DNA from: Prolixibacteraceae bacterium
GTDB taxonomy: Bacteria > Bacteroidota > Bacteroidia > Bacteroidales > Prolixibacteraceae
DNA: 64,000 bases
Reading direction: 5' to 3'
Assembly: GCA_009773765.1 (NCBI GenBank)
Contig: WTWZ01000005.1
Span: 62,001-126,000, forward strand
Positions 9,102 to 18,500 of the stretch are shown here, in pieces. The translations under genes were made by a program, and so were the position numbers. The stretch's first letter is position 1. Each line of letters begins with the position of its first letter. The notes under the pieces are model-generated. The model was not told where the DNA came from. It ran no database searches and saw nothing but the letters and a program-made list of their open reading frames with translations.

Positions 9102-9881
9102 TTACCAGCTTCCCCCTGCGCCGCCGCCGCCAAAACCGCCGCCGCCGAAACCGCCAAAACCGCCGCTTCCCGAAGAAAAATTCCCGAACGAACCGCCTGA
9201 ACCGCGGCCACCTGACAGCATTCCCATTGCAAGCCAAAATGGTAAACTTTTACCTGGCGAATAAAACCGGTTGCGCCTGCTCCGCATCAAGGGAATAATA
9301 AGGAAAAAAAGCAGAAAGATGAATAGCCCCGGAAATATCCCATCGCTCTTCTTTGCATAATACTCCTGGTATTGTTCAGCGGTATATTCTCCTTGTGTAA
9401 TCTCCATAATTACCTTTACTCCGTTAGAAATACCTTTGTAATAATTATTTTCACTAAAGTACGGGATCATTTCATAGTCGATAACTGTTGAATTCACTAT
9501 GGCATCGGGCAAAACACCCTCCAATCCGTAACCTGTGGCAATAAATACCTGCCCTTTGCTGTTGCCCTGTTTGGGTTTTACCAGAATTACAATACCGTTA
9601 TTATTCTCCTTTTGACCAACACCCCATTTTTCACCCAGTTGAACTGCAAAATCAGCAGGGTCGTAACCATGCAAATCAGGAACGGTAACAATAACAATCT
9701 GTGTTGAAGTAGCCCTGTCAAAACGAACCAAAGTATCTTCGAGAAATTCACGTTCGTTTGCCGATAAAACATTGGCAAAATCGTTTACTAACCGCGGCGG
9801 TACCGGGCGATCAGGAATTTGTGCAAATGAAATTTCAGCAAAACCTGAAATTACCAATATCAAAATGACTAATTTCTTCAT
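9102..9881 (-). CDS. TPM-domain membrane protein with Gly-rich tail
   Basis: A 259-residue protein with a signal peptide (MKKLVILILVISGFAEISFAQ). A periplasmic TPM domain follows at about residues 25-165, including LVNDFANVLS and VATGYGLEG-like segments characteristic of the TPM family. One transmembrane helix lies at about 187-205 (GLFIFLLFFLIIPL), and the cytoplasmic tail is almost entirely Gly/Ser/Phe, ending GGAGGSW. The GC-rich repetition at 9110-9200 is just this Gly coding. TPM proteins have been linked to membrane or photosystem repair and phosphatase activity, but the role in Bacteroidota is not settled. It is third in a minus-strand operon with a second TPM protein and LemA. Confidence 0.88.
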   Translation of the reverse strand: MKKLVILILVISGFAEISFAQIPDRPVPPRLVNDFANVLSANEREFLEDTLVRFDRATSTQIVIVTVPDLHGYDPADFAVQLGEKWGVGQKENNNGIVILVKPKQGNSKGQVFIATGYGLEGVLPDAIVNSTVIDYEMIPYFSENNYYKGISNGVKVIMEITQGEYTAEQYQEYYAKKSDGIFPGLFIFLLFFLIIPLMRSRRNRFYSPGKSLPFWLAMGMLSGGRGSGGSFGNFSSGSGGFGGFGGGGFGGGGAGGSW

Positions 9882-9889
9882 TATTAACT

Positions 9890-10330
9890 TTAATTTTTGC
9901 CAAACGATATATCATCCGAAAGTTCGTTAACATCCTCTTTAAAATACGTAAAATGTTTTTTCAACTGCTCACCTGCCATCAAAATACCATTAGTGAGCCC
10001 CTCGGCCAGGTTTCCTTCTTTGAATTTTGAAAGAACAAGTTCTTTTGTTGACTCCCAAAAATTTTCAGGAACTTTCTGGTTTAACCCGGCATCCCCTAAA
10101 ATGGCAAATTGATGGTCTTCAACTGCAAGATAAAACAGCACCCCGTTCCGCAACCGGGTTTTGTGCATTTCCATTTTTTCAAAAACATAAGCAGCCCGAT
10201 CCAAGACATCCCCCTTACAATATTTTTCAATATGTACCCTGATTTCGCCCGAAGTATTCATTTCGGCTGCCCTGATAGCGTTGGTTATCTGCAGTTTGTT
10301 TTCCGCGGTAAAATATTTCTTAACATTCAT
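9890..10330 (-). CDS. TPM-domain protein, second copy
   Basis: A 146-residue protein made almost only of a TPM domain, with AAEMNTSGEIRVHIE at about residues 21-35 and GDAGLNQKVP at about 98-107. No signal peptide or membrane helix is evident, unlike the downstream TPM gene, so it is predicted to face the cytoplasm or be peripheral. It is 8 nt from the next gene and 11 nt from lemA, giving a tight three-gene operon lemA-TPM-TPM. This arrangement recurs in many Bacteroidota, but no defined reaction can be stated. Confidence 0.85.
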   Translation of the reverse strand: MNVKKYFTAENKLQITNAIRAAEMNTSGEIRVHIEKYCKGDVLDRAAYVFEKMEMHKTRLRNGVLFYLAVEDHQFAILGDAGLNQKVPENFWESTKELVLSKFKEGNLAEGLTNGILMAGEQLKKHFTYFKEDVNELSDDISFGKN

Positions 10331-10341
10331 TTTATCTATAC

Positions 10342-10920
10342 TTAAAACTGTACTTCCGGTGCTTTATCTGCCCCCTGTTGTGCTTCAAAATAGGTTTTTT
10401 TATCAAAACCAAACCAGCCTGCATAAATTACCTGTGGAAACTTACGTATATAAGCATTGTAAGTTTGTGTGGCTTGGTTAAACTTTTGCCTTTCCACAGT
10501 AATTCTGTTTTCAGTCCCTTCAAGTTGCGCCTGCAAATCCAGAAAGCTCTGGTTGGCTTTTAAATCAGGATAACGTTCCACAACCACCATTAACCTGCTC
10601 AATGCTGACGATAAGCCATCCTGCGCCTGGTTAAACTGCTGAATGGATTCAGGTGTCAGGTTTTTTGGGTCGATATTTACCGAAGTTGCTTTTGAACGGG
10701 CTTCAATCACACCTTCCAGTGTTTCCCTTTCGTGAGCTGCATATCCTTTAACCGTGTTAACCAGGTTCGGGATTAAATCGGCCCTGCGCTGATATACGTT
10801 CTCAACCTGTGCCCATTGCGATGTAACCTGTTCTTCCATTTCAACCATTTTGTTGTAACCGCAACTTGAAAATAAAATTGCAACTAACGCTGCAAGTAAT
10901 ACAAATCTCATTCTTTTCAT
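10342..10920 (-). CDS. lemA: LemA family lipoprotein
   Basis: A 192-residue LemA protein. The N-terminus carries a lipoprotein signal (ALVAILFSSCGYNK, Cys about residue 20). The rest is a long helical bundle with family motifs YQRRADLIPNLVNTVKGYA and FNQATQTYN. LemA proteins are envelope-anchored helical proteins whose molecular role is unresolved. The LemA-TPM gene pairing supports joint function. As the first gene of the operon, its upstream region (10921-11043) should hold the promoter; AATATTTG occurs there on the minus strand, one mismatch from TAnnTTTG. Confidence 0.9.
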   Translation of the reverse strand: MKRMRFVLLAALVAILFSSCGYNKMVEMEEQVTSQWAQVENVYQRRADLIPNLVNTVKGYAAHERETLEGVIEARSKATSVNIDPKNLTPESIQQFNQAQDGLSSALSRLMVVVERYPDLKANQSFLDLQAQLEGTENRITVERQKFNQATQTYNAYIRKFPQVIYAGWFGFDKKTYFEAQQGADKAPEVQF

Positions 10921-11043
10921 TTTTGCATTTTTTATAATTTGACAAATATTTCGAAATAATGTTAAAAATCATCCCAAAATTCGGGGAAACACAATATTTT
11001 ACCGCTGTATTTCATTTCAACACCGATAAACATTATCGAAGAT

Positions 11044-13044
11044 ATGACAACAATCGATTTTAAGCAAGTTATTCTGCAAGGAATTCCAAACTTCCTTCCC
11101 GAAACACGGCCCTATGATTTATCCGTAAATCACGCCCCAAAAAGAAAAGATATTCTTTCCGAAAATGAAAAAAAACTGGCTCTGAAAAATGCCCTGCGGT
11201 ATTTCAACCCAAATTTACATGCTGAACTTGCTCAGGAATTTTTAGATGAATTACTACAGTTCGGAAGAATTTACATGTATCGTTTCCGGCCTGATTACGA
11301 AATGTTTGCGAGGCCAATTGACGAGTACCCTGCCAAATCGAAACACGCTGCTTCAATTATGCTGATGATACAAAATAACCTCGATCCTCAGGTTGCCCAG
11401 CACCCATACGAATTAATCACTTACGGCGGTAACGGGGCAGTTTTTCAGAATTGGGCACAATACCTGCTAACCATGAAATACCTGGCAGAAATGACCGATA
11501 ACCAAACACTGGTAATGTATTCAGGCCACCCGATGGGATTGTTCCCCTCGCATCCCAAAGCACCGCGAGTTGTGATAACCAACGGAATGGTTATTCCCAA
11601 TTACTCGTCGCGCAGCGATTATGAAAGAATGAATGCTTTGGGCGTTTCGCAATACGGACAAATGACTGCCGGTTCGTACATGTACATTGGCCCGCAGGGA
11701 ATTGTCCACGGAACCACGATTACAGTTTTGAATGCTGCACGGATACATTCTCCGGGTGAAAATGCAGGTAAAATTTATGTAACCAGCGGATTGGGAGGGA
11801 TGTCGGGCGCGCAGCCAAAAGCAACAGTAATTGCAGGAATGATTTGCGTTATTGCCGAAATCAACCCAAAAGCAGTCGGTATCCGTCACAAACAGCGCTG
11901 GGTTGACGAAGTTTTCACCAATCTTGATTTGCTGGTTCCAAGATTACTGTCAGCACAAAAAAACAAGGAAGCAGTTTCACTGGCTTTCCAGGGAAATGTG
12001 GTTGACTTATGGGAAAAACTGGTTAAAGAAAATATTAATATCGATTTGGGCTCCGACCAGACTTCACTGCATAACCCGTTTGCAGGTGGTTATTATCCTG
12101 TTGATTTAACGCTTGAGGAATCAAATAAAATGATGGCCGAAGATCCGCAGCTTTTTAAAGCAAAAGTTGAAACCTCGCTGAAACGACAGGTTGTAGCAAT
12201 CAATCAACTTTCAAAAAAAGGAATGTATTTCTGGGATTACGGAAATGCTTTTCTGCTGGAAGCCAAACGCGCCGGGGCCGCCATTTTAAAACCCGATGGA
12301 GGGTTTATTTATCATTCATATGTTCAGGATATCATGGGGCCACTCTTTTTCGATTACGGATTTGGCCCTTTTCGCTGGGTTTGTACATCATGTGACCCTA
12401 AAGATTTGGAGACAACCGATGAAATTGCTGCTGAAGTCTTAACTGAGATCGAAAAATCCGCACCGTTCGAAATAAAAAAACAACTGAAAGATAACATACA
12501 CTGGATAAAAGAAGCCGACAAAAACAAGTTGGTTGTGGGGTCGCAGGCGCGCATTTTATATGCCGACTGCAACGGTCGCACAAAAATTGCCAAAGCCTTC
12601 AACGATGCCATCAAATCAGGCGAAATCTCGGCGCCCATTGTGTTGGGACGCGACCATCATGATGTTTCCGGAACCGACTCGCCTTACCGCGAAACTTCGA
12701 ATATTTATGATGGTTCAGCATTTACAGCCGACATGGCTGTGCAAAATTTTGCGGGCGACAGTTTTCGCGGCGCAACCTGGGTTTCGCTGCACAACGGCGG
12801 CGGGGTTGGCTGGGGAGAAGTAATAAACGGCGGGTTCGGGCTTACAATTGACGGCACTGCCGAAGCTGAAGAAAGATTAAAAATGATGTTGCACTGGGAT
12901 GTAAACAATGGGATTGCCCGGCGAAGCTGGGCACAAAACCCGGGAGCTAAATTTGCCATTCAGCAGGCAATGAAAGAAAATCCAGAATTGAAAGTTACTT
13001 TGGCAAATGCAGCAGATGAAAGTTTGATTAATAGTATGTTTTGA
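11044..13044 (+). CDS. hutU: Urocanate hydratase
   Basis: HutU converts urocanate to imidazolonepropionate in histidine degradation, using tightly bound NAD+. The 666-residue ORF is about 100 residues longer than Pseudomonas-type urocanase, which fits the longer form found in Bacteroidota and some animals. Readable family segments include MYSGHPMGLFPSH near residue 159, GGMSGAQPKA in the NAD-binding region, and RWVCTSCDPKDL with the conserved cysteines. The C-terminal half has GRDHHDVSGTDSPYRET and HNGGGVGWGEV. No hutH, hutI or formimidoyl-glutamate gene is adjacent, so the rest of the pathway must lie elsewhere. Confidence 0.95.
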   Translation: MTTIDFKQVILQGIPNFLPETRPYDLSVNHAPKRKDILSENEKKLALKNALRYFNPNLHAELAQEFLDELLQFGRIYMYRFRPDYEMFARPIDEYPAKSKHAASIMLMIQNNLDPQVAQHPYELITYGGNGAVFQNWAQYLLTMKYLAEMTDNQTLVMYSGHPMGLFPSHPKAPRVVITNGMVIPNYSSRSDYERMNALGVSQYGQMTAGSYMYIGPQGIVHGTTITVLNAARIHSPGENAGKIYVTSGLGGMSGAQPKATVIAGMICVIAEINPKAVGIRHKQRWVDEVFTNLDLLVPRLLSAQKNKEAVSLAFQGNVVDLWEKLVKENINIDLGSDQTSLHNPFAGGYYPVDLTLEESNKMMAEDPQLFKAKVETSLKRQVVAINQLSKKGMYFWDYGNAFLLEAKRAGAAILKPDGGFIYHSYVQDIMGPLFFDYGFGPFRWVCTSCDPKDLETTDEIAAEVLTEIEKSAPFEIKKQLKDNIHWIKEADKNKLVVGSQARILYADCNGRTKIAKAFNDAIKSGEISAPIVLGRDHHDVSGTDSPYRETSNIYDGSAFTADMAVQNFAGDSFRGATWVSLHNGGGVGWGEVINGGFGLTIDGTAEAEERLKMMLHWDVNNGIARRSWAQNPGAKFAIQQAMKENPELKVTLANAADESLINSMF

Positions 13045-13101
13045 TTTTGTGGTTTTCTAATGAATAACATCATGTGCTTTGGAAAGTCCATGCCCCAAAG
13101 A

Positions 13102-13422
13102 TCATTGATACGGTCTTTCTATTTCTCCCTCCAATTCGCCAATACCAATATTACGACTTTTACGGATAGATTCCCGGCCTTCGAAAAAAACAAGAATAGC
13201 TGGTACAGCAAAAACCTGATTTTGGGCTGCTACTTCGGGCAAAACATCAGATTTGATATAAATGAGTTTGATTTTGGGAAATTCGTTTTGAACCAATTCA
13301 GCAACTTTTGGTTTTAAAACCTTACAAACCTTGCAGTTCTCAGTTGAGAAATAGGCAAGTAAAGCCGGTTCCTCATCTTTCAGTTTTAAAAACTCTTCGA
13401 ATGATTGGATTTCGGTAAACAT
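13102..13422 (-). CDS. Thioredoxin-like protein
   Basis: A 106-residue single-domain thioredoxin fold. The redox motif is CKVC (STENCKVCKVLKP at about residues 27-39), not the usual CGPC. The cis-proline lies in FAVPAILVF near residue 75. No signal peptide is present, so it is cytoplasmic. The CxxC dipeptide KV suggests a redox potential or partner different from standard thioredoxin. It is the last gene of the minus-strand run porV-ispF-CoA-binding-thioredoxin, 16 nt after the preceding gene. Confidence 0.88.
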   Translation of the reverse strand: MFTEIQSFEEFLKLKDEEPALLAYFSTENCKVCKVLKPKVAELVQNEFPKIKLIYIKSDVLPEVAAQNQVFAVPAILVFFEGRESIRKSRNIGIGELEGEIERPYQ

Positions 13423-13438
13423 TTCAGAATATATTATT

Positions 13439-13804
13439 TCAATATTGACCTGTATTCAGCATAACGAGGGTACAACCCTCAATGGTTTCAATCCCTTTTA
13501 TTTCGAGCATATCGGCCAATTCGAAATTCTCTGCCCCCGGATTAAAAATTACCCTTTCAGGTTTTAATTCAAGCAATGCCTGGTAATATTCCAATTGCCG
13601 TTCAGCCCCAACATACATGGTAACTGTGTGAATATCTTCTTTTACCGGAAATTCGGTTTGAATATCAACATCGCCCACTTTTCCTTTATGTTTGGCAAGT
13701 GCAACCACTTTGTGGTTATATCTTCTTAATAACTGAATAGCCATGTTAGAATAGCGCCCTGGATTGGCGCTTGCTCCAATTACCAATGTCTTTTTGTTCT
13801 CCAT
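13439..13804 (-). CDS. CoA-binding domain protein (YccU-like)
   Basis: A 121-residue Rossmann-type protein of the CoA_binding_2 family. The nucleotide-binding start is TLVIGASANPGRYSNMA, and the C-terminus has IFNPGAEN and EGCTLVML, both typical of small CoA-binding proteins such as YccU. Members resemble the CoA-binding part of succinyl-CoA synthetase alone, without the catalytic His region. No reaction is known. It lies 2 nt downstream of ispF and 16 nt upstream of the thioredoxin-like gene. Confidence 0.85.
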   Translation of the reverse strand: MENKKTLVIGASANPGRYSNMAIQLLRRYNHKVVALAKHKGKVGDVDIQTEFPVKEDIHTVTMYVGAERQLEYYQALLELKPERVIFNPGAENFELADMLEIKGIETIEGCTLVMLNTGQY

Positions 13805-13806
13805 TT

Positions 13807-14286
13807 TTACACCTTTTTTAACAGCACAACAGCATTTACCGAAATACCCTCTTCCCGGCCTTCGAAACCTAATTTTTCCGTTGTTGTTGCTTTCACCGAA
13901 ATCTGGTCGGCATTAATTTCTAGTACTTTGGCCATAACAAGCTCCATTTCGGGTATAAATAGCTTTAATTTAGGCTGTTGTGCATTTATTGTACAGTCTA
14001 TATTTACAATTTCGTAACCTTTCGACTTAATAAGTTCATTGGATTTTCTCAACAGTATTTTGCTGTCGGTATTTTGAAATTCGGGAGAATTATCGGGAAA
14101 ATGAGTCCCGATATCGCGCATTTTTGCAGCTCCCAAAAGGGCATCGCAAATGGCATGGATAACAACATCCCCATCGGAATGGGCCACTGTTCCCTTGTGA
14201 TGTGGAATTAAAATACCGCCCAGCCACAAGGTTTCCCCTTCAGCAAGGCGGTGCACATCATATCCCTGACCAACACGAAAATTCAT
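13807..14286 (-). CDS. ispF: 2-C-methyl-D-erythritol 2,4-cyclodiphosphate synthase
   Basis: IspF carries out the cyclisation step of the MEP pathway of isoprenoid synthesis. The 159-residue length is normal. The zinc ligands are visible in GYDVHRL (Asp9, His11) and HSDGDVVIHAICDALLG (His about 36). The substrate loop has DIGTHFPD, and TTTEKLGFEGR is the C-terminal signature. Its ATG overlaps the porV stop by one base (TAATG at 14286), so translation of the two is probably coupled. Confidence 0.97.
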   Translation of the reverse strand: MNFRVGQGYDVHRLAEGETLWLGGILIPHHKGTVAHSDGDVVIHAICDALLGAAKMRDIGTHFPDNSPEFQNTDSKILLRKSNELIKSKGYEIVNIDCTINAQQPKLKLFIPEMELVMAKVLEINADQISVKATTTEKLGFEGREEGISVNAVVLLKKV

Positions 14287-15461
14287 TAACGCTGATTGCT
14301 AAATGCGTCAATATCAAAAGACAATGTGAACCTGAGAGTATTTTCAAGCGGGTGATTTCTCTGCGTTGGCAATAAGTACGAAAAATCGAGCGCAAAAACA
14401 TTCATTTTTAATCCTGCCCCGGCGGTAAAATATTTCCGGTTACCCTTATTCTGGTGTTCATAAAAATAACCGCCCCTTACGGCGAATTGTTTATTGTACC
14501 AATATTCAATACCGATTGCAAGGTTTATTTCCTGAATTTCCTCCTGAAAACCGCCTGGCGCATCATAAAATGATACAACAATACCTTCAATAGGGCCAAT
14601 ATCTGAATTGATGCCAGAGGGTAAAATAACCCCGTCAGGATCATACTGTATGGAATCAGCCGGAGGTGTTGGCACCAGCAATTTATTGGCCCCAAGAGAA
14701 AAGGTAAACGAGTTATAATCATCTAAATTGGAAGTATATGCAGTGCCCAGCATTAAATTGGTAGGAATAAAATCCTTAACTTCACCATCGGTATAAGAAA
14801 TTTTAGAACCTATGTTTTGAATGTTTATACCCGCCGAGAAAATGTTGTCTTTCCGGTTCACTCTGAGTTCCTTATACCAGTAAAAAGCAACATCGGCAGC
14901 AAATGAATTTCCGGCATGGGTTTCAACACCATTTACCATTTGTCCCCCGGTTAAATCAGAACGGATATAACGTAATGCAACTGCACCGGAGAAAATATCG
15001 GACAACATTCGCGAATAACCAAAGTCGATTGCAAATTCATTCGGGCTTTGCTGTCCCTGAACTTCGCCAAATTCGCTTGTGAAAATAATATCCCCCAATG
15101 AAAAATAACGTAATGAAGCGCTGATTGCCTGTACATTATCCAGCTTTTTATACCCCGACAAATAAGCAAGGTTAATATCGTCAACCAGATTGCGCAACCA
15201 GGGCGAATATGAAAGGCCAACTCCCATATCGCTTTCCATGAATACATGTTTTGCAGGGTTCCAGTGCTGAGAAGTAACATCGGGCGTTAGGCCCACACCG
15301 GCATCTCCCATACCACCTGCCCTCGAATCGGGGGTAATGGTAAGAAACGGGACTGCTGTTGTAATTGTATTGGCTCCCGAAGTAGTAGCCTGTGCCAAAG
15401 CACTTTCTGAAATAACCACTATCAGCGTAACCAGAAATAACAATCGAAATAATTGATTCAT
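14286..15461 (-). CDS. porV: Type IX secretion outer membrane protein PorV (LptO)
   Basis: A 391-residue outer-membrane beta-barrel of the PorV/LptO family. PorV collects cargo from the translocon and shuttles it to the PorU attachment complex. A signal peptide (LLFLVTLIVVISESALAQ) is followed by the family start TAVPFLTITPDSRAGGMGDA and WNPAKHVF. Alternating hydrophobic strands run to the end, and the C-terminus RFTLSFDID fits a barrel. It lies 108 nt after porU on the same strand but has its own candidate promoter. It shares its transcript with ispF and two small genes downstream. Confidence 0.95.
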   Translation of the reverse strand: MNQLFRLLFLVTLIVVISESALAQATTSGANTITTAVPFLTITPDSRAGGMGDAGVGLTPDVTSQHWNPAKHVFMESDMGVGLSYSPWLRNLVDDINLAYLSGYKKLDNVQAISASLRYFSLGDIIFTSEFGEVQGQQSPNEFAIDFGYSRMLSDIFSGAVALRYIRSDLTGGQMVNGVETHAGNSFAADVAFYWYKELRVNRKDNIFSAGINIQNIGSKISYTDGEVKDFIPTNLMLGTAYTSNLDDYNSFTFSLGANKLLVPTPPADSIQYDPDGVILPSGINSDIGPIEGIVVSFYDAPGGFQEEIQEINLAIGIEYWYNKQFAVRGGYFYEHQNKGNRKYFTAGAGLKMNVFALDFSYLLPTQRNHPLENTLRFTLSFDIDAFSNQR

Positions 15462-15483
15462 AATTTATTCAAAATTGAGGCTG

Positions 15484-15491
15484 CAAATATA
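15484..15491 (-). promoter_or_regulatory. porV promoter -7 box
   Basis: Read on the minus strand this is TATATTTG, a perfect match to the Bacteroidota -7 box TAnnTTTG. It lies 23 bp upstream of the porV ATG. ATG at 15511-15513 (minus strand) is 19 bp upstream in the -33 position, one mismatch from TTG. Confidence 0.55.
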
Positions 15492-15569
15492 TAATAATTG
15501 TTTTTGCAGCCATAGTTTAATACAAAAGAGAACGAAGCAAACATTTAAAAATTTTACAGGATAAAAAAT

Positions 15570-18500
15570 TTAACGCGAAATCAGCATCTTTCCTGATTTT
15601 GAGAAATATATACCATCAGCATTTTGGGCTGTAACCCGATAAATATAGACGCCATTTAAAAGAAGAGTCCTTGTTTCGTTAAAGTTCCAGCGGATGGGAT
15701 TGCTCTTTGTTCCACCCGATCCAACCTGGGTAACAATATATTCCACCCTGCGCCCTGCCTGATCAAAAATCTCAATCATTACGCTCAGCGTGGCATCTGA
15801 TTGATTGTGCTCAAAAATAAAAAAGGTATAATCTGAGGCTGGATTTGGAGTGTTAATTACCTTTGTGATATAAAAATCCCCGGTTACTTCAAATTCAATT
15901 TCAGCTTCCGATGAGTTGTTGGCCACGTCCCAGGCTTTCAATGTGAGTGTGTGTTTTCCAACCGGAAGGTCTTTAAACGGAAAACTGACAACTCCGCTTT
16001 TATAGTTATTTATATCAGACTGAAAGTAATTGTTTAAAACCAGCACATTTGAATAATCGCCGTTTAATAGGGCTGTAATATCGTGCCCGATTCCTGTTCC
16101 GGCGGTATTGATTCCATTTTCATCGGACAAATAGGCTTTTAAAGTTGGATTTTTACTGGTTTGGCTACCCGAAATAAACTCCTGCGAATCCATAAACAGT
16201 TCAATTTTGGGCCCGGTGTTATCTGTTATAATTTGGTTAGATATACCGCCAATCTTAAAACCGGTAAAGGCCCCATGGGCGTCAACTTCATTGTTTTGCG
16301 CATAATACATAATCTTTCCCTTTCCAATTGAATAAGATATACCTTTCGGAACAACAAAACTGAAAGAAAAACGGCCATTGGTAACCGATGCCTGCCCCTT
16401 GTAAATGATGTTTTCCTGAACCTTAAACTGAAAAGGTGTTTCACCGTTATTTCCCAAAGTACTTACAACAGTCTCCTTGTCATAAACTGTAACCTTCATT
16501 TCGCCTGAAAAGCTGTTTATAATGGCACCTGAATAATCAGAAACAAATCCTTCGATATCTACCTTCTGCAATGCTTTTATAGTATCGGTTAAATTTGCGG
16601 CATTTTTACCGTTCACGAAAGTGGTTACCACCTTATGTTTTGGATATGAAAGCCGTAATGCAGGGTCGGCCAGCAATGTGAAATTTCGTTTATTGGTAGT
16701 GTTTATGGTATTGATTTTAGCCAAACGCATAATATCACCCATGCGGTAACGGTTTCCCTTTTCATCGGTTTCGAAAACAAAATTGTAAAAACTCCTGCTC
16801 AGCAAAAAGTTTGAATAGGCAAAAACCAGCCTTGTAGTTGAAAAAAGTCCAATTCCACCACCTACAGGATTAAACAAAACATATTCCCCAATTGACATAT
16901 CATCGGCATCAAACCGGCTAAACTCGCAGGTTGCCGTAACAAAAATGGGCAGGTTGCCGGCATTCGACCATGAATTCACATCACTGATTTCCAACACACG
17001 TTCATCGGCCATAAACCTCTCGTTGGCATGACCGACGTAATTCAAAATTAAAACGCCATCTTTTACACGGGTGTTTATGGCATCGTTTACAGCCGGATAT
17101 TTTTGTTCGCCTGCCGAATCAATCTTAGGATACGCATCGAAGTAGATTTTATCGGTAATAAACTCGCCATGATTTAAGTTTACAATATCTGCCAGCTTTT
17201 CCGAATCGGACATGTGTAAATTTCCGTCGCCATCGTCGCCAATAAAACATACAACGTTTCGCCAGCCGCCCAATGCCTCTGACGAGTAATAATTTTGAAT
17301 TTTATTGACAACCAATTCTGCTTCATAGGCGGTTGATGCCGGAATACGGCCAATACCCAAATCAACCAATCCGTTATAAACACTTTCTCCGGAATCGAGA
17401 ATTACAAAATAATCGTCGGTAACAAACGAAGCTACCGGCACCAATGAATTTTCGGACTGAAATGTTGGTACGAAATTCTTAGTGTTCGGTTTAATATTGC
17501 GGTTATCGTAACTTCCATCGCCAAAAAGCAAAACATATTTCAGTTGTTCATCCCTGTCATAAAACATTTTGATAAAATTCCTGATTCCGGTAGCTGATCT
17601 GGCCCCCGAACTAAATTCATTGTAAACCTGTTCTGTGGTAACCACTTCCACGCTCATCCCATCGTAACTTCGGTGAAAATCGGCCAGACGGTTTGAGGAA
17701 TTAATAAAATTTGGATGAGATATAATAACAAATTCCGGTGTGGATAATGAATGTAAATTCTGGTTTGGGACATCTCCAACCAATTCAGGTTCGCGATAAT
17801 TTCCATTTGGATTGAATGCAACATATTCTGCGAGTTCATTTGCCGGTCGTTTTGCAACAGCAACATTTCCATTTACAACAAGCGGAACTTCTTTTACGTT
17901 ATTCACATTGGTAATATCGAAAACCCGTGAACCAGTGCTAAAATTTTCGATTGAAAATGCTGCAATATTATTATTCCCAACCGAAGCCAGATCGCGAAAA
18001 AACAAAGCCTCGCTTCCAAATTTAAGTTTTTGCCTGTAATTCAGCTCTATAAAATCCAGCCAGGCCAAAGCATTTTCATCGACACTGTTGTTAACTTTAT
18101 CGGCAAAGTATTTTAATGTTATCCTTGTTTGGCTTCCTTGAACAGTGGCAGAAAAAATCCCCTCCCGTTCGTCGGCATAAGCAGATGTTTGACTACCTGT
18201 ATTTACCCTTTGGAAATTTAGTTTCCCTACCTCAGTTTGATTAACCGCCACATTCATTGCCGATGTTGCGAAGGAGCGGCTAATTGCACTTACTCTTAGT
18301 TTAATTTGCCCCGATGTTTCAATATCAGACAAGTTAAAATCTATATTATTAACAGAACTGTTTTTAAATTTATCTCCATACCATTTTTTCCCTGAACCCA
18401 GTGGAAGTACATTTTCCAAATCTTTCGCAAACAACTGGTATGCATCGGATGAAGAAATAAAATGAGTGGCATCTTGCAGAAGTGCAGGTAAAAGCGCAGC

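Noticed and set aside
9110-9200. GC-rich repetitive sequence resembling a tandem repeat
   Set aside because: It is explained by repeated Gly codons of the TPM protein tail.
9031-9237. Arg/Phe-rich minus-strand ORF in the TPM gene
   Set aside because: It is a shadow of the Gly-rich tail coding in another frame.
13078-13115. CTTTGG/CCAAAG pairing between hutU and the thioredoxin-like gene as a terminator
   Set aside because: The 6-bp stem has a long loop and no T-run on either strand.
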